Shown here piece after piece: positions 48,386-57,284 of a DNA stretch of 64,000 nt. The stretch covers positions 67,583 to 131,582 of the forward strand of contig NZ_BMQQ01000021.1 in the NCBI RefSeq assembly GCF_014648195.1, given 5' to 3'. Origin of the DNA: Streptomyces purpureus (GTDB taxonomy: Bacteria; Actinomycetota; Actinomycetes; Streptomycetales; Streptomycetaceae). Every line of letters starts with the position of its first letter. Position 1 is the first letter of the stretch. The translations under genes and the position numbers were made by a program. The notes under the pieces are model-generated. The model saw nothing but the letters and a program-made list of their open reading frames with translations. It made no database searches and was not told where the DNA came from.

Positions 48386-51144
48386 GCGTCGAGCAGCACG
48401 TCACCGCGGACTCCGGGTACGCGTACGGGGTCATCGGCGCCGACATCCACGTCTTCGGCGACGGGTCGCCCGTCTATCTGCTCGTGAACTGGCGCCCTGC
48501 CCCCGCCGCCGACCCCGCGTGGTTGCGGGAGTTACCGAGCCGGATGCTCAACTCCCGCTTCGAAGTGGTGCCGTTCACCGGACGTGACGCCGAGCTCGCC
48601 GAGCTGCGCGCCTGGCGCGACCAGGAGCCGCCCAGGCTCGCCGTCCACTGGGTGCACGCGCCCGGCGGACAGGGAAAGACGCGCCTCGCCGCCCGCTTCG
48701 CCGACGAGACCCTGAAGACCGGCTGGCGGGTCGTCACGGCGACGAACGGCCCCGGGTCCGTGCAACCGCCGCCCGGCAGCGAGGACTTGTCGCTCGACGG
48801 CCACGGCGGCGTCCTGCTCGTCGTCGACTACGCGGACCGCTGGCCCCTCACCCATCTCACCTGGCTGCTCAGCAACGCCCTGCTGCACCGGCCGGGCGTA
48901 CGGACGCGGGTGCTGATGCTCGCCCGGACCGCCGACGCCTGGCCCGCCCTGCGGGCCTCCCTCGCCAACCACCAGGCCGGCACGAGCAGCCGTCTCCTCG
49001 GCGAGCTGCCCGACGGTTCCGAAGCCCGCGCCGAGATGTACCGGGCCGCCCGGGACGCCTTCGCCGTACGGTACGGAGTCCCCGCCGCGCCCGGCCCCGG
49101 GCCCCCTCCCCCGTACGGGCTGACGCTGGCCCTCCACATCGCCGCTCTGGTCTCCGTCGACGCCCACGCGCACGGGCGCCTGCCGCCCACCGACGTGGCC
49201 GGGCTGACCGTCTACCTCCTCGACCGCGAACACCTGCACTGGGGCACGCTCTTCGCCCGGGGCGGGCGGTACGCGACCCCGCCGCAGGCGATGAACCGGA
49301 CGGTCTTCGCCGCCGCGCTCACCGGGACGCTCGACCGGCCCAAGGGGTCGGCCGTCGTGGCGGGGCTCGGGACGGGCCACTCCCCCGGCCGGGTCCTGGA
49401 CGACCACGGGTACTGCTATCCGGCCGCCGAGCCGGAGCGCGGCACGGTCCTGGAACCGCTCTACCCCGACCGGCTCGCCGAGGATTTCCTCGCCCTGACC
49501 CTGCCCGGCCACGACGCCGACTATCCCGCCGCCGACTGGTCCGGACAGGTCACCGCTCGCCTGGTCGGCCCGCACGCCCGGCGCGCCGTCACCTTCCTCG
49601 CCACCGCCGCGCAACGCTGGCCGCACCTCGGCCCCGGGCACCTCTACCCGATGCTCCTGACCGCCCCGTCGCTCGCCCTCGCCGCCGGCAGCGCCGCCCT
49701 GAGCGCGCTGGCCGCGCTCGACGACGTACCGGTACAGCTCCTCGCCACCCTCTCGGAGCGGTTCCCCGCCCAGCGCCAGGTGAACCTGGACACGGGCATC
49801 GCCGCCGTCCAACGCCGGTTCACGCACGAACTGCTCGCCCTCGACGACTCGCCGGCCACCCGCGCGGCGGCGTACCACCACCTCTCCTCCCGGCTCCAGA
49901 ACGCCGGCCTCCTCGACGAAGCCCTGGACGCGGCCGAACGGTCCCTGGCCGCGCAGGAGGAACTCCCGGAAGACATTCCGGCTCTCGCGACCTCCCTCTC
50001 CCGCCTCGCCGCCTGTCTCGCCCCCACCGGACGGCTCGCGGAGGCCATCTCGCTCACCGAAAGGTCCGCCGCCCTGTTCGGCCGGCTCGCCGAGTCCGAC
50101 CCCGAGCGGTGGGAGGCATCCGTGGCCGCCGAACTCACCGACCTGGCCAACTGGCTGTCGTCCGCGGGAAGGCACGCGGAGGCCCTGGCCGTGAGCGAGC
50201 GGGCGGTGTCGCGCTGGCGCCGGCTGGCCGCCGCCGATCCCCTCCTCGAGGAGCACCTCTCCATCGCTCTGCACGCCCTCGGCAACTGCCTCGCGGGCCT
50301 TGGACGTTGGCCCGAGGCCGCGGACGCCACCTTCGAGTCGCTGCGCCTCGCGCAGCGGTTCATCGAGCAGGACCCGGCCGCCAACGAGCCCGGACTCGCG
50401 GCCGCTCTCATCAATCTCTCGGTCCAGCTGGCGGCCCAAGGACGGCATGCCGACGCCCTGTGGGCATCCGAGGGGGCGGTGAGCTGCCTGCGCTACCTCG
50501 TCCGGGTGAACGCCGCCGCCCACGAGAAAGCCCTCGCCACCGCGCTGACGAGCATGAGCGACGACCTCGCCAACGCCGGACGGCATCAAGAGGCCCTGGA
50601 CGCGACGGCGGAGGCCGTCGCCATCCACCGCCGCCGCGCCGCCGGCCACCCGTCCACGCCCTGCGGCGAGCTCGCCCAGTCACTGTCGAACCTCGCCCAC
50701 CTCCTGCTCATGACGGAACGGCCCGCCGAGGCGCTCAGCGCCGCCGAGGAGTCCCTGGAGATCCACGAACGGCTGTACGCGCAGGCGCCCGAGCTCCACG
50801 GGGCGGGCCTCGGTCACGCGGTGTCCATCCTGAGCCGCGGTCACGTGGAGGCCGGCCGCCCCCTCGTCGGTCTCGTCTTCGCCGTCCGCGCCGTGAATCT
50901 GTATGAGGCCGCGTCGGCCGGGAACCCGGGCAGGTACGCGTTGCCGCTGGTCAGGGCGCTCGGCCAGCTGGCAGAGACCCTCGCCCTGGCGGGTCGTCCG
51001 CACGAGGCCCTCGCCGTGTGCGAGGACGCCCTCGCGCGGGCCTCGGCGAACGCCGCCGAGAACCCGCCCGCGTACGGGCAGCTGCTCACGTCCCTGCTGG
51101 CGCTCCGAAGCCGCGTACGACGAGAGCGGCGCCCCGGGTCGTGA
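48382..51144 (+). CDS. STAND-type ATPase with TPR repeats (NLR-like sensor)
   Basis: 920-aa protein. Residues 9-25 (ADSGYAYGVIGADIHVF) form a short beta-rich motif that lines up with the tail of the preceding protein. Then comes a nucleotide-binding domain: Walker A APGGQGKTRLA near 95, Walker B GVLLVVDYADRWP near 143, and TRVLMLARTADAWPALRASL. From about 480 to the end are TPR units (LSSRLQNAGLLDEALDAAER, LSAAEESLEIHERLYAQAPE). GTG 48382 overlaps the previous stop. Codon 51 is TTA, so efficient translation should need the bldA tRNA. Likely senses a ligand through the TPRs and triggers the effector; no helicase or nuclease domain is present. Confidence 0.85.
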   Translation: MSVEQHVTADSGYAYGVIGADIHVFGDGSPVYLLVNWRPAPAADPAWLRELPSRMLNSRFEVVPFTGRDAELAELRAWRDQEPPRLAVHWVHAPGGQGKTRLAARFADETLKTGWRVVTATNGPGSVQPPPGSEDLSLDGHGGVLLVVDYADRWPLTHLTWLLSNALLHRPGVRTRVLMLARTADAWPALRASLANHQAGTSSRLLGELPDGSEARAEMYRAARDAFAVRYGVPAAPGPGPPPPYGLTLALHIAALVSVDAHAHGRLPPTDVAGLTVYLLDREHLHWGTLFARGGRYATPPQAMNRTVFAAALTGTLDRPKGSAVVAGLGTGHSPGRVLDDHGYCYPAAEPERGTVLEPLYPDRLAEDFLALTLPGHDADYPAADWSGQVTARLVGPHARRAVTFLATAAQRWPHLGPGHLYPMLLTAPSLALAAGSAALSALAALDDVPVQLLATLSERFPAQRQVNLDTGIAAVQRRFTHELLALDDSPATRAAAYHHLSSRLQNAGLLDEALDAAERSLAAQEELPEDIPALATSLSRLAACLAPTGRLAEAISLTERSAALFGRLAESDPERWEASVAAELTDLANWLSSAGRHAEALAVSERAVSRWRRLAAADPLLEEHLSIALHALGNCLAGLGRWPEAADATFESLRLAQRFIEQDPAANEPGLAAALINLSVQLAAQGRHADALWASEGAVSCLRYLVRVNAAAHEKALATALTSMSDDLANAGRHQEALDATAEAVAIHRRRAAGHPSTPCGELAQSLSNLAHLLLMTERPAEALSAAEESLEIHERLYAQAPELHGAGLGHAVSILSRGHVEAGRPLVGLVFAVRAVNLYEAASAGNPGRYALPLVRALGQLAETLALAGRPHEALAVCEDALARASANAAENPPAYGQLLTSLLALRSRVRRERRPGS

Positions 51145-51159
51145 AACCCGGGGCGCCGC
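51126..51159. terminator. Terminator between the ATPase gene and gatB
   Basis: A perfect 14-bp stem (GCGGCGCCCCGGGT with its complement) and 6-base loop span the stop codon of the ATPase gene, between convergent genes, and can stop both transcripts. Confidence 0.8.
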
Positions 51160-51182
51160 CCTCGTACGCGTCCAGAGGCGGA

Positions 51183-52694
51183 TCAGCCCTCGCTGACGCC
51201 CAGCTTCTCCAGGATCAGGTCCTTGACGCGCGCCGCGTCCGCCTGGCCCCGGGTCGCCTTCATGACCGCGCCGACCAGGGCGCCGACCGCGGCGACCTTG
51301 CCGCCGCGGATCTTGTCGGCGATGGCGGCGTTGCCCGCGATGGCCTCGTCCACGGCGGCGCCGAGCGCGCCCTCGTCGGAGACGACCTTCAGGCCGCGCT
51401 TCTCGACGACCGCGTCCGGGTCGCCCTCGCCGGCGAGGACACCCTCGATGACCTGACGGGCCAGCTTGTCGGTGAGGTCACCGGAGGCCACCAGCTCGGT
51501 CACCCGGGCCACCTGCGCCGGAGTGATCGGCAGCTCGTCCAGGGCGCGGCCCGACTCGTTGGCGTTACGGGCCAGCTCGCCCATCCACCACTTGCGGGCC
51601 TGGTCGGCCGGGGCTCCCGCGTCGGTCGTCGCGACGATCAGGTCGACGGCGCCTGCGTTGAGGATGGACTGCATGTCCTGCTCGCCGATCCCCCACTCCT
51701 CGCGCAGCCGGTTGCGGCGCACCCGCGGCAGCTCGGGGAGCGTGGCCCGCAGCTCCTCGACCCACTCGCGCTGCGGGGCGACGGGGACGAGGTCGGGCTC
51801 CGGGAAGTACCGGTAGTCCTCGGCGTTGTCCTTGATCCGGCCGGACGTGGTGGTGCCGTCGTCCTCGTGGAAGTGGCGGGTCTCCTGCACGATCGTGCCG
51901 CCGGCGGTCAGGACGGCCGCGTGACGCTGGATCTCGAAGCGCGCCGCCCGCTCCACGGACCGGAGCGAGTTGACGTTCTTCGTCTCGGAGCGCGTGCCGA
52001 AGACCTTGGTGCCGTGCGGGCGCAGCGACAGGTTCACGTCGCAGCGCATCTGGCCCTTGTCCATCCGGGCCTCGGAGACACCGAGCGCCCGGATGAGCTC
52101 TCGCAGCTCGGCGACGTACGCCTTGGCGACCTCGGGGGCGCGCTCGCCCGCTCCCTCGATCGGCTTGGTGACGATCTCGATGAGCGGGATACCGGCGCGG
52201 TTGTAGTCGAGCAGGGAGTGCGAGGCGCCGTGGATACGGCCGGTCGCGCCGCCGATGTGCGTCGACTTGCCGGTGTCCTCCTCCATGTGGGCGCGCTCGA
52301 TCTCCACGCGGAAGATCTCGCCGTCCTCGAGCTGGACGTCCAGATAGCCGTTGAAGGCGATCGGCTCGTCGTACTGCGAGGTCTGGAAGTTCTTCGGCAT
52401 GTCCGGATAGAAGTAGTTCTTCCGGGCGAAACGGCACCACTCGGCGATCTCGCAGTTCAGCGCGAGACCGATCTTGATCGCCGACTCGACGCCGACGGCG
52501 TTGACCACCGGGAGGGAGCCGGGCAGGCCGAGACAGGTGGGGCAGGTCTGGGCGTTCGGCTCGGCACCGAGCTCGGTGGAGCAGCCGCAGAACATCTTCG
52601 TCTTCGTACCCAGTTCGACATGGACCTCAAGGCCCATGACGGGGTCGTACGCCGCGAGGGCCGCGTCGTACGACAGCAGTTCGGTGACGGTCAC
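51183..52694 (-). CDS. gatB: Asp-tRNA(Asn)/Glu-tRNA(Gln) amidotransferase subunit B
   Basis: 503-aa tRNA-binding and kinase subunit of GatCAB, which converts Glu-tRNA(Gln) and/or Asp-tRNA(Asn) to the amide form. Landmarks: PVMGLEVHVELGTKTKMFCG, zinc-site pairs CGCS and CPTC, FYPDMPKNFQTSQYDEPIA, RAHMEEDTGKSTH, DYNRAGIPLIEIVT, and the C-terminal YqeY-like tail. GTG 52694 gives the standard start. Last gene of the leftward gatC-gatA-(small)-gatB operon. Confidence 0.98.
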   Translation of the reverse strand: MTVTELLSYDAALAAYDPVMGLEVHVELGTKTKMFCGCSTELGAEPNAQTCPTCLGLPGSLPVVNAVGVESAIKIGLALNCEIAEWCRFARKNYFYPDMPKNFQTSQYDEPIAFNGYLDVQLEDGEIFRVEIERAHMEEDTGKSTHIGGATGRIHGASHSLLDYNRAGIPLIEIVTKPIEGAGERAPEVAKAYVAELRELIRALGVSEARMDKGQMRCDVNLSLRPHGTKVFGTRSETKNVNSLRSVERAARFEIQRHAAVLTAGGTIVQETRHFHEDDGTTTSGRIKDNAEDYRYFPEPDLVPVAPQREWVEELRATLPELPRVRRNRLREEWGIGEQDMQSILNAGAVDLIVATTDAGAPADQARKWWMGELARNANESGRALDELPITPAQVARVTELVASGDLTDKLARQVIEGVLAGEGDPDAVVEKRGLKVVSDEGALGAAVDEAIAGNAAIADKIRGGKVAAVGALVGAVMKATRGQADAARVKDLILEKLGVSEG

Positions 52695-52710
52695 AGTGAG
52701 ACTTTCCCTC

Positions 52711-52953
52711 TCAGCCCAGCAGGACGTCGTCGTCGCCCAGGCGCTTCAGCTCCCGGTAGAGGATCGCCAGGCCGGTAACGATGGCGGCGGCGGACACGGC
52801 GGCGTCGATCAGCCGCAGGGTGTCGTTGTCGTTGCGGGCCAGCTTGGCCTGCTTCGCGACGCTGATCGCGCCGAAGGCGGTGCTGGCCAGCGACACGTAC
52901 ACGCCGGTCTTGGACTTCTTGAAGTTCTTGGCCTTCTTTGCCATGGCGTTCAC
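52711..52953 (-). CDS. Small membrane protein between gatA and gatB
   Basis: 80-aa protein with a Lys-rich N-terminus (AKKAKNFKKSK), a hydrophobic segment with VYVSLASTAFGAISV, and a second one near AAVSAAAIVTGLAILYREL. The GTG at 52953 has AGGGAG seven bases upstream; ATG 52944 is in frame but badly spaced. Sixteen bases separate it from gatB. It is seen at this place in other Streptomyces. Function unknown. Confidence 0.75.
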   Translation of the reverse strand: MNAMAKKAKNFKKSKTGVYVSLASTAFGAISVAKQAKLARNDNDTLRLIDAAVSAAAIVTGLAILYRELKRLGDDDVLLG

Positions 52954-53041
52954 AGCATCTCTCCCTTCGCTTCTCCGCCCTCGCGGCGCAGAGGTGCGGC
53001 CATCGTCGCTGCCTGCGGCCAGGCGGCCGCGTGTGCGTCGC

Positions 53042-54541
53042 TCACAGTGAAGGAGCCTCCTCAAGCAGCGGGTGACCCCACTTTTCCACGAAGGCGGCCT
53101 CGACGGCGGCGCCGACCTTGTACAGCCGGTCGTCCTTCATGGCGGGGGCGATGATCTGCAGTCCGACCGGCAGGCCGTCCTCGGGCGCGAGGCCGCAGGG
53201 CAGCGACATGGCGGCGTTGCCGGCCAGGTTGGTCGGAATGGTGCACAGGTCGGCCAGGTACATCGCCATCGGGTCGTCGGCGCGCTCGCCGATCGGGAAG
53301 GCGGTGGTGGGGGTCGTCGGGGAGACGATCACGTCGACCTGCTCGAAGGCGCGCTCGAATTCCTGGGTGATGAGCGTACGGACCTTCTGGGCCGAGCCGT
53401 AGTACGCGTCGTAGTAGCCGGAGCTGAGCGCGTACGTACCGAGGATGATGCGGCGCTTGACCTCGTCGCCGAAGCCGGCCTCACGGGTGAGGGCGGTGAC
53501 CTCCTCGGCCGACTTCGTGCCGTCGTCGCCGACCCGCAGGCCGTAGCGCATGGCGTCGAAGCGGGCGAGGTTGGAGGAGCACTCCGAGGGCGCGATCAGG
53601 TAGTACGCGGAGAGCGCCAGGTCGAAGGAGGGGCAGTCGAGCTCGACGATTTCGGCGCCGAGCTCCTTGAGGAGCTCGACGGACTCGTCGAAGCGCTGCA
53701 CCACACCGGCCTGGTAGCCCTCGCCGCGGAACTGCTTGACGACGCCGACGCGCATCCCCGCGACCGAGCCGTTGCGGGCGGCCTCGACGACCGGCGGGGC
53801 CGGGGCGTCGATGGAGGTCGAGTCGAGCGGGTCGTGGCCGGCGATGACCTCGTGCAGGAGGGCCGCGTCCAGGACCGTACGGGCGCAGGGGCCGCCCTGG
53901 TCGAGGCTGGAGCTGAAGGCCACCATGCCGTAGCGGGACACGCCGCCGTAGGTCGGCTTGACGCCGACGGTGCCGGTGACGGCGGCGGGCTGGCGGATGG
54001 AGCCGCCGGTGTCCGTGCCGATGGCGAGCGGAGCCTCGTACGAGGCGAGGGCGGCGGAGGAGCCGCCGCCGGAGCCGCCGGGGATCCGGGTGAGGTCCCA
54101 GGGGTTGCCGGTGGGGCCGTAGGCGCTGTTCTCGGTGGAGGACCCCATGGCGAACTCGTCCATGTTGGTCTTGCCGAGGATGACGACGTCGGCCTCCTTC
54201 AGCTTGCGCGTCAGGGTGGCGTCGTACGGCGGCAGCCAGCCTTCGAGGATCTTCGAACCGACGGTCGTGGGCACGCCCACGGTGGTGAAGATGTCCTTCA
54301 GGGCGAGCGGGACACCGGCGAGCGGGCCCAGCTTCTCGCCGGCGGCGCGCTTGGCGTCGACGGCACGGGCCTGGGCGAGGGCGCCCTCGCGGTCGACGTG
54401 GAGGAAGGCGTTGACCTTCTCGTCGACGGCGTCGATCCGGGCGAGGTGGGCCTCGGTGACCTCGACGGCCGTGAGCTCGCCGGACGCGATCTTCTCGGCG
54501 ATCTCGGCGGCGGTGAGCTTGATGATGGTGCTGTCCGTCAT
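53042..54541 (-). CDS. gatA: Asp-tRNA(Asn)/Glu-tRNA(Gln) amidotransferase subunit A
   Basis: 499-aa amidase-signature subunit that releases ammonia from glutamine. The Ser-cisSer-Lys triad is formed by Lys82 (LALKDIF) and the Ser residues in IPGGSGGGSSAALA and IGTDTGGSIRQPA. The ending GLPVGLQIIAPAMKDDRLYKVG is typical. ATG 54541 is four bases after the gatC stop, so translation is coupled. Confidence 0.98.
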   Translation of the reverse strand: MTDSTIIKLTAAEIAEKIASGELTAVEVTEAHLARIDAVDEKVNAFLHVDREGALAQARAVDAKRAAGEKLGPLAGVPLALKDIFTTVGVPTTVGSKILEGWLPPYDATLTRKLKEADVVILGKTNMDEFAMGSSTENSAYGPTGNPWDLTRIPGGSGGGSSAALASYEAPLAIGTDTGGSIRQPAAVTGTVGVKPTYGGVSRYGMVAFSSSLDQGGPCARTVLDAALLHEVIAGHDPLDSTSIDAPAPPVVEAARNGSVAGMRVGVVKQFRGEGYQAGVVQRFDESVELLKELGAEIVELDCPSFDLALSAYYLIAPSECSSNLARFDAMRYGLRVGDDGTKSAEEVTALTREAGFGDEVKRRIILGTYALSSGYYDAYYGSAQKVRTLITQEFERAFEQVDVIVSPTTPTTAFPIGERADDPMAMYLADLCTIPTNLAGNAAMSLPCGLAPEDGLPVGLQIIAPAMKDDRLYKVGAAVEAAFVEKWGHPLLEEAPSL

Positions 54542-54545
54542 GTGA

Positions 54546-54842
54546 TTAGTCCTCCCCCAGGATCTGCGGCACCTTGAAACGCTGCTGCTCCTGGGCCGGG
54601 GCGCCGGAAAGCGCCTGCTCGGGGGTGAGCGACGGACGGACCTCGTCCGCGCGCATGACGTTGGTCAGCGGCAGCGGGTGGGAGGTCGGCGGGACGTCTT
54701 GGTCGGCGACCTCGGAGACGCGGGCGACCGCGCCGATGATGTCGTCGAGCTGACCGGCGAAGTGATCGAGCTCGGAGCCGGACAGCTCAAGGCGCGCCAG
54801 CCGTGCGAGGTGGAGTACCTCCTCGCGCGTGATGCCAGGCAT
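54546..54842 (-). CDS. gatC: Asp-tRNA(Asn)/Glu-tRNA(Gln) amidotransferase subunit C
   Basis: 98-aa belt-like subunit stabilising GatA-GatB: ITREEVLHLARLARLELSGS, FAGQLDDIIGAVARVSEVAD, then PLTNVMRADEVRPSLTPEQA and the ending RFKVPQILGED. Start ATG 54842. First gene of the operon, about 100 bases downstream of the c-di-GMP gene. Confidence 0.98.
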   Translation of the reverse strand: MPGITREEVLHLARLARLELSGSELDHFAGQLDDIIGAVARVSEVADQDVPPTSHPLPLTNVMRADEVRPSLTPEQALSGAPAQEQQRFKVPQILGED

Positions 54843-54946
54843 GCAGCGATCCTCTGGGGTTGGTGTTTTTGGGCTTTGAGCCCAATCCTATGGGGCCCGG
54901 CGGCATGACCGTGAAACGGTTTGCCCGGGCGCCCCGCCCGAGGGGG

Positions 54947-57055
54947 TCACTGCACGACCTGGTCGGCCTCCGCCGGGTCTGCGGCGGCGAGCTCCGAGGG
55001 GCGGTGCCAGCCGCGTTCGCCGCGGGCCCGGAGCCAGGCGGTCGTCTCGTCCGGGGGCATCGCCGCCGCGACGAGCCAGCCCTGGACGGCGTCGCAGCCC
55101 AGGTCGCGCAGGCGCTCCCAGGTCTCGTCGTCCTCGACACCCTCGGCGACGACCAGGAGGCCCAGGGAGTGGGCCAGGTCGACGGTGCAGCGGACGATCT
55201 CGGCGTCCTCGGTGTCGACGGCGAGCCGGGCGACGAAGGAGCGGTCGATCTTGAGCTCGCTGACCGGGAGGCGGCGCAGGTGGACCAGGGAGGAGTAGCC
55301 GGTGCCGAAGTCGTCCAGGGACATCTTGACGCCGTGGCCGGTGAGCCCGGCCATGGTGTCGGCGGCGCGCTGGGGGTCCTCCAGGAGGACGTGTTCCGTT
55401 ATCTCCAGCTGGAGCGCGCCCGCCGGGACCCCGTGCCGGGCGAGCCGGGCCGCGACGGCCCCGGCGAAGCCGGGGGTGTGGACGTCGCGGGGCGAGACGT
55501 TCACGGCGACGGGGACGAACAGGCCCTGCGCCCGCCAGCGGGCGACCTGGGCGAGGGCGGTCTCCAGGACGTACTCGGTGAGGTGCGGCATCAGCCCGGA
55601 GGACTCGGCGATGGCGATGAACTCGTCGGGAGGGACCCGGCCGCGCTCGGGGTGCACCCAGCGCACGAGCGCCTCCAGACCGGCCACGTGGCCGTCGAAG
55701 CCGACCTTGGGCTGGTAGTGCAGCTCGACCTCGCCCGCGTCGAGCGCGCGGCGCAGGTCGCCGAGGAGGCCGAGGCGGTCGGGGGTGTTGGAGTCGCGCT
55801 TGGACTCGTAGACCTCGACGCCGGTGCGGTCACGTTTCGCCTGGTACATCGCCACGTCCGCGCGGCGCAGCAGGCCCTCCGCGTCGAGGGCGTGCTCGGG
55901 GAAGACGGCGACGCCGGCGCTGGCCTCCAGGACGAGGGTCAGTCCGTCGAGGTCGAGGGGCGAGGAGAGTTCGGCGACGAGGTGGCGGGCGACGCGCTGG
56001 GCGCTGGTGGTGGAGTCCGCGGTGGGCAGGAGTACGGCGAACTCGTCGCCGCCGAGGCGGGCGGCCTCCGCGCCCCGGGGCAGGGCGAGGCGCAGCCGCT
56101 CGGCTATCTGGAGCAGCAGGCGGTCGCCCGCGAGGTGCCCGAGGGTGTCGTTGACCGACCGGAAGCGGTCGAGGTCGATCAGGACGAGTGCGGCGCGGGC
56201 TCCGTCCCCTTCGGCCTCCTCCAGCGCCGTCCAGGTCCGCTCCAGGAGCCACTGGCGGTTGGGCAGGCCGGTGAGCGGGTCGCGCAGCTGCTCCTCGGCG
56301 CGGGCGCGGGCTATCCAGAGCGTGGAGTCCAGGGCGATCAGGGGCACGGCGAAGAGCGGCAGCAGGATCGGCACGGACATGGCGACCACGCAGATCAGCG
56401 GGGCGATGCCGAGCAGGGCGACGGCCACGAGGCCCTGGCGGAGCAGGGCCGTGCGGGCGACGGTGGGCAGCCCGCCGCCCTGGGGGGTGAGGGCGAACCA
56501 CAGCAGCAGCCGGGTGACGGCGAGGAAGGCGAAGGCCGCGAGGACCACCTCGGGCACGACGTCCCAGCCCCACGCCCCGGGCCGCCAGGGCTCCTCGACG
56601 GTGGGTACGTCTCCGAAGGCGGCGAGTATCAGCGCCGCGCCGCCTATGCCGAGGACGTCCGTGGCGCCGTGCAGCAGGCCCTGGCGCCAGCGGTGCCGGC
56701 GGGCGGCGCCGACGAGGACGACGACGGCGAGGCTGACGAGTCCGGCGGGCACCCAGCCGTACAGCAGCAGCACGGCGAGGGTGAGGGCGGCGCCGGAGCC
56801 GGTGCCGCCCCACCAGCGGTCCCGGCCGAGGGCGACGAGGTGGCCGGCGATGAGGCCGGTGAGGACGGCGAGGGACCAGCCCTCGGCGCCGCTCGGGAAG
56901 AGGGCGTGGCCCTCGCTCACGGCCCGGTAGATTCCGGTGCCGAGCAGGATGACGGCGACGCCCAGCATGACGCCGGGCAGTCCGGACGTGATGCCCACGA
57001 CGGCCGCGCGACCACGCGGCCGGGTGACCGGTGCGGCACTCTCGGTCGGTTTCAT
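54947..57055 (-). CDS. Membrane GGDEF-EAL protein, both domains intact (RmdB-like)
   Basis: 702 aa. Residues 1-245 hold six or more transmembrane helices; the GGDEF domain (about 250-420) has LRDPLTGLPNRQW and RLGGDEFAVLL; the EAL domain (about 430-685) keeps EALVRW, LEITEHVLL, SLDDFGTGYSSL, KIDRSF and VAEGVED. Both activities are therefore possible, and proteins of this layout next to ligA in Streptomyces (RmdB in S. coelicolor, from memory) act as c-di-GMP phosphodiesterases in development. ATG 57055 follows GAGGG. An 8-bp inverted repeat (CGTGGTGG/CCACCACG) lies upstream at 57091-57118. Confidence 0.93.
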   Translation of the reverse strand: MKPTESAAPVTRPRGRAAVVGITSGLPGVMLGVAVILLGTGIYRAVSEGHALFPSGAEGWSLAVLTGLIAGHLVALGRDRWWGGTGSGAALTLAVLLLYGWVPAGLVSLAVVVLVGAARRHRWRQGLLHGATDVLGIGGAALILAAFGDVPTVEEPWRPGAWGWDVVPEVVLAAFAFLAVTRLLLWFALTPQGGGLPTVARTALLRQGLVAVALLGIAPLICVVAMSVPILLPLFAVPLIALDSTLWIARARAEEQLRDPLTGLPNRQWLLERTWTALEEAEGDGARAALVLIDLDRFRSVNDTLGHLAGDRLLLQIAERLRLALPRGAEAARLGGDEFAVLLPTADSTTSAQRVARHLVAELSSPLDLDGLTLVLEASAGVAVFPEHALDAEGLLRRADVAMYQAKRDRTGVEVYESKRDSNTPDRLGLLGDLRRALDAGEVELHYQPKVGFDGHVAGLEALVRWVHPERGRVPPDEFIAIAESSGLMPHLTEYVLETALAQVARWRAQGLFVPVAVNVSPRDVHTPGFAGAVAARLARHGVPAGALQLEITEHVLLEDPQRAADTMAGLTGHGVKMSLDDFGTGYSSLVHLRRLPVSELKIDRSFVARLAVDTEDAEIVRCTVDLAHSLGLLVVAEGVEDDETWERLRDLGCDAVQGWLVAAAMPPDETTAWLRARGERGWHRPSELAAADPAEADQVVQ

Positions 57056-57247
57056 TCCCGTCCCTCTCACAGCCGGCGGTGCCGATGCCACGTGGTGGCC
57101 CGTTGTCATGCCACCACGGCGGAAATCCCACCACGCAGCCGTGCATGACAGGCGCACGTCTCAACAGTAGGCCGCGGAAGGCATCGACGGGCAGCGCTCT
57201 ACAGGTCTTGCCCGAATGCGACCCGACCTCCCGTATCCATCTGGTAT

Positions 57248-57276
57248 GCGCTGAACGGGTGATACCCGCTCAGCGC
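57248..57276 (-). terminator. Terminator after ligA
   Basis: GCGCTGA-a-CGGGT and ACCCG-c-TCAGCGC close a 3-base loop nine bases past the ligA stop. Confidence 0.7.
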
Positions 57277-57284
57277 CCAGAGCC

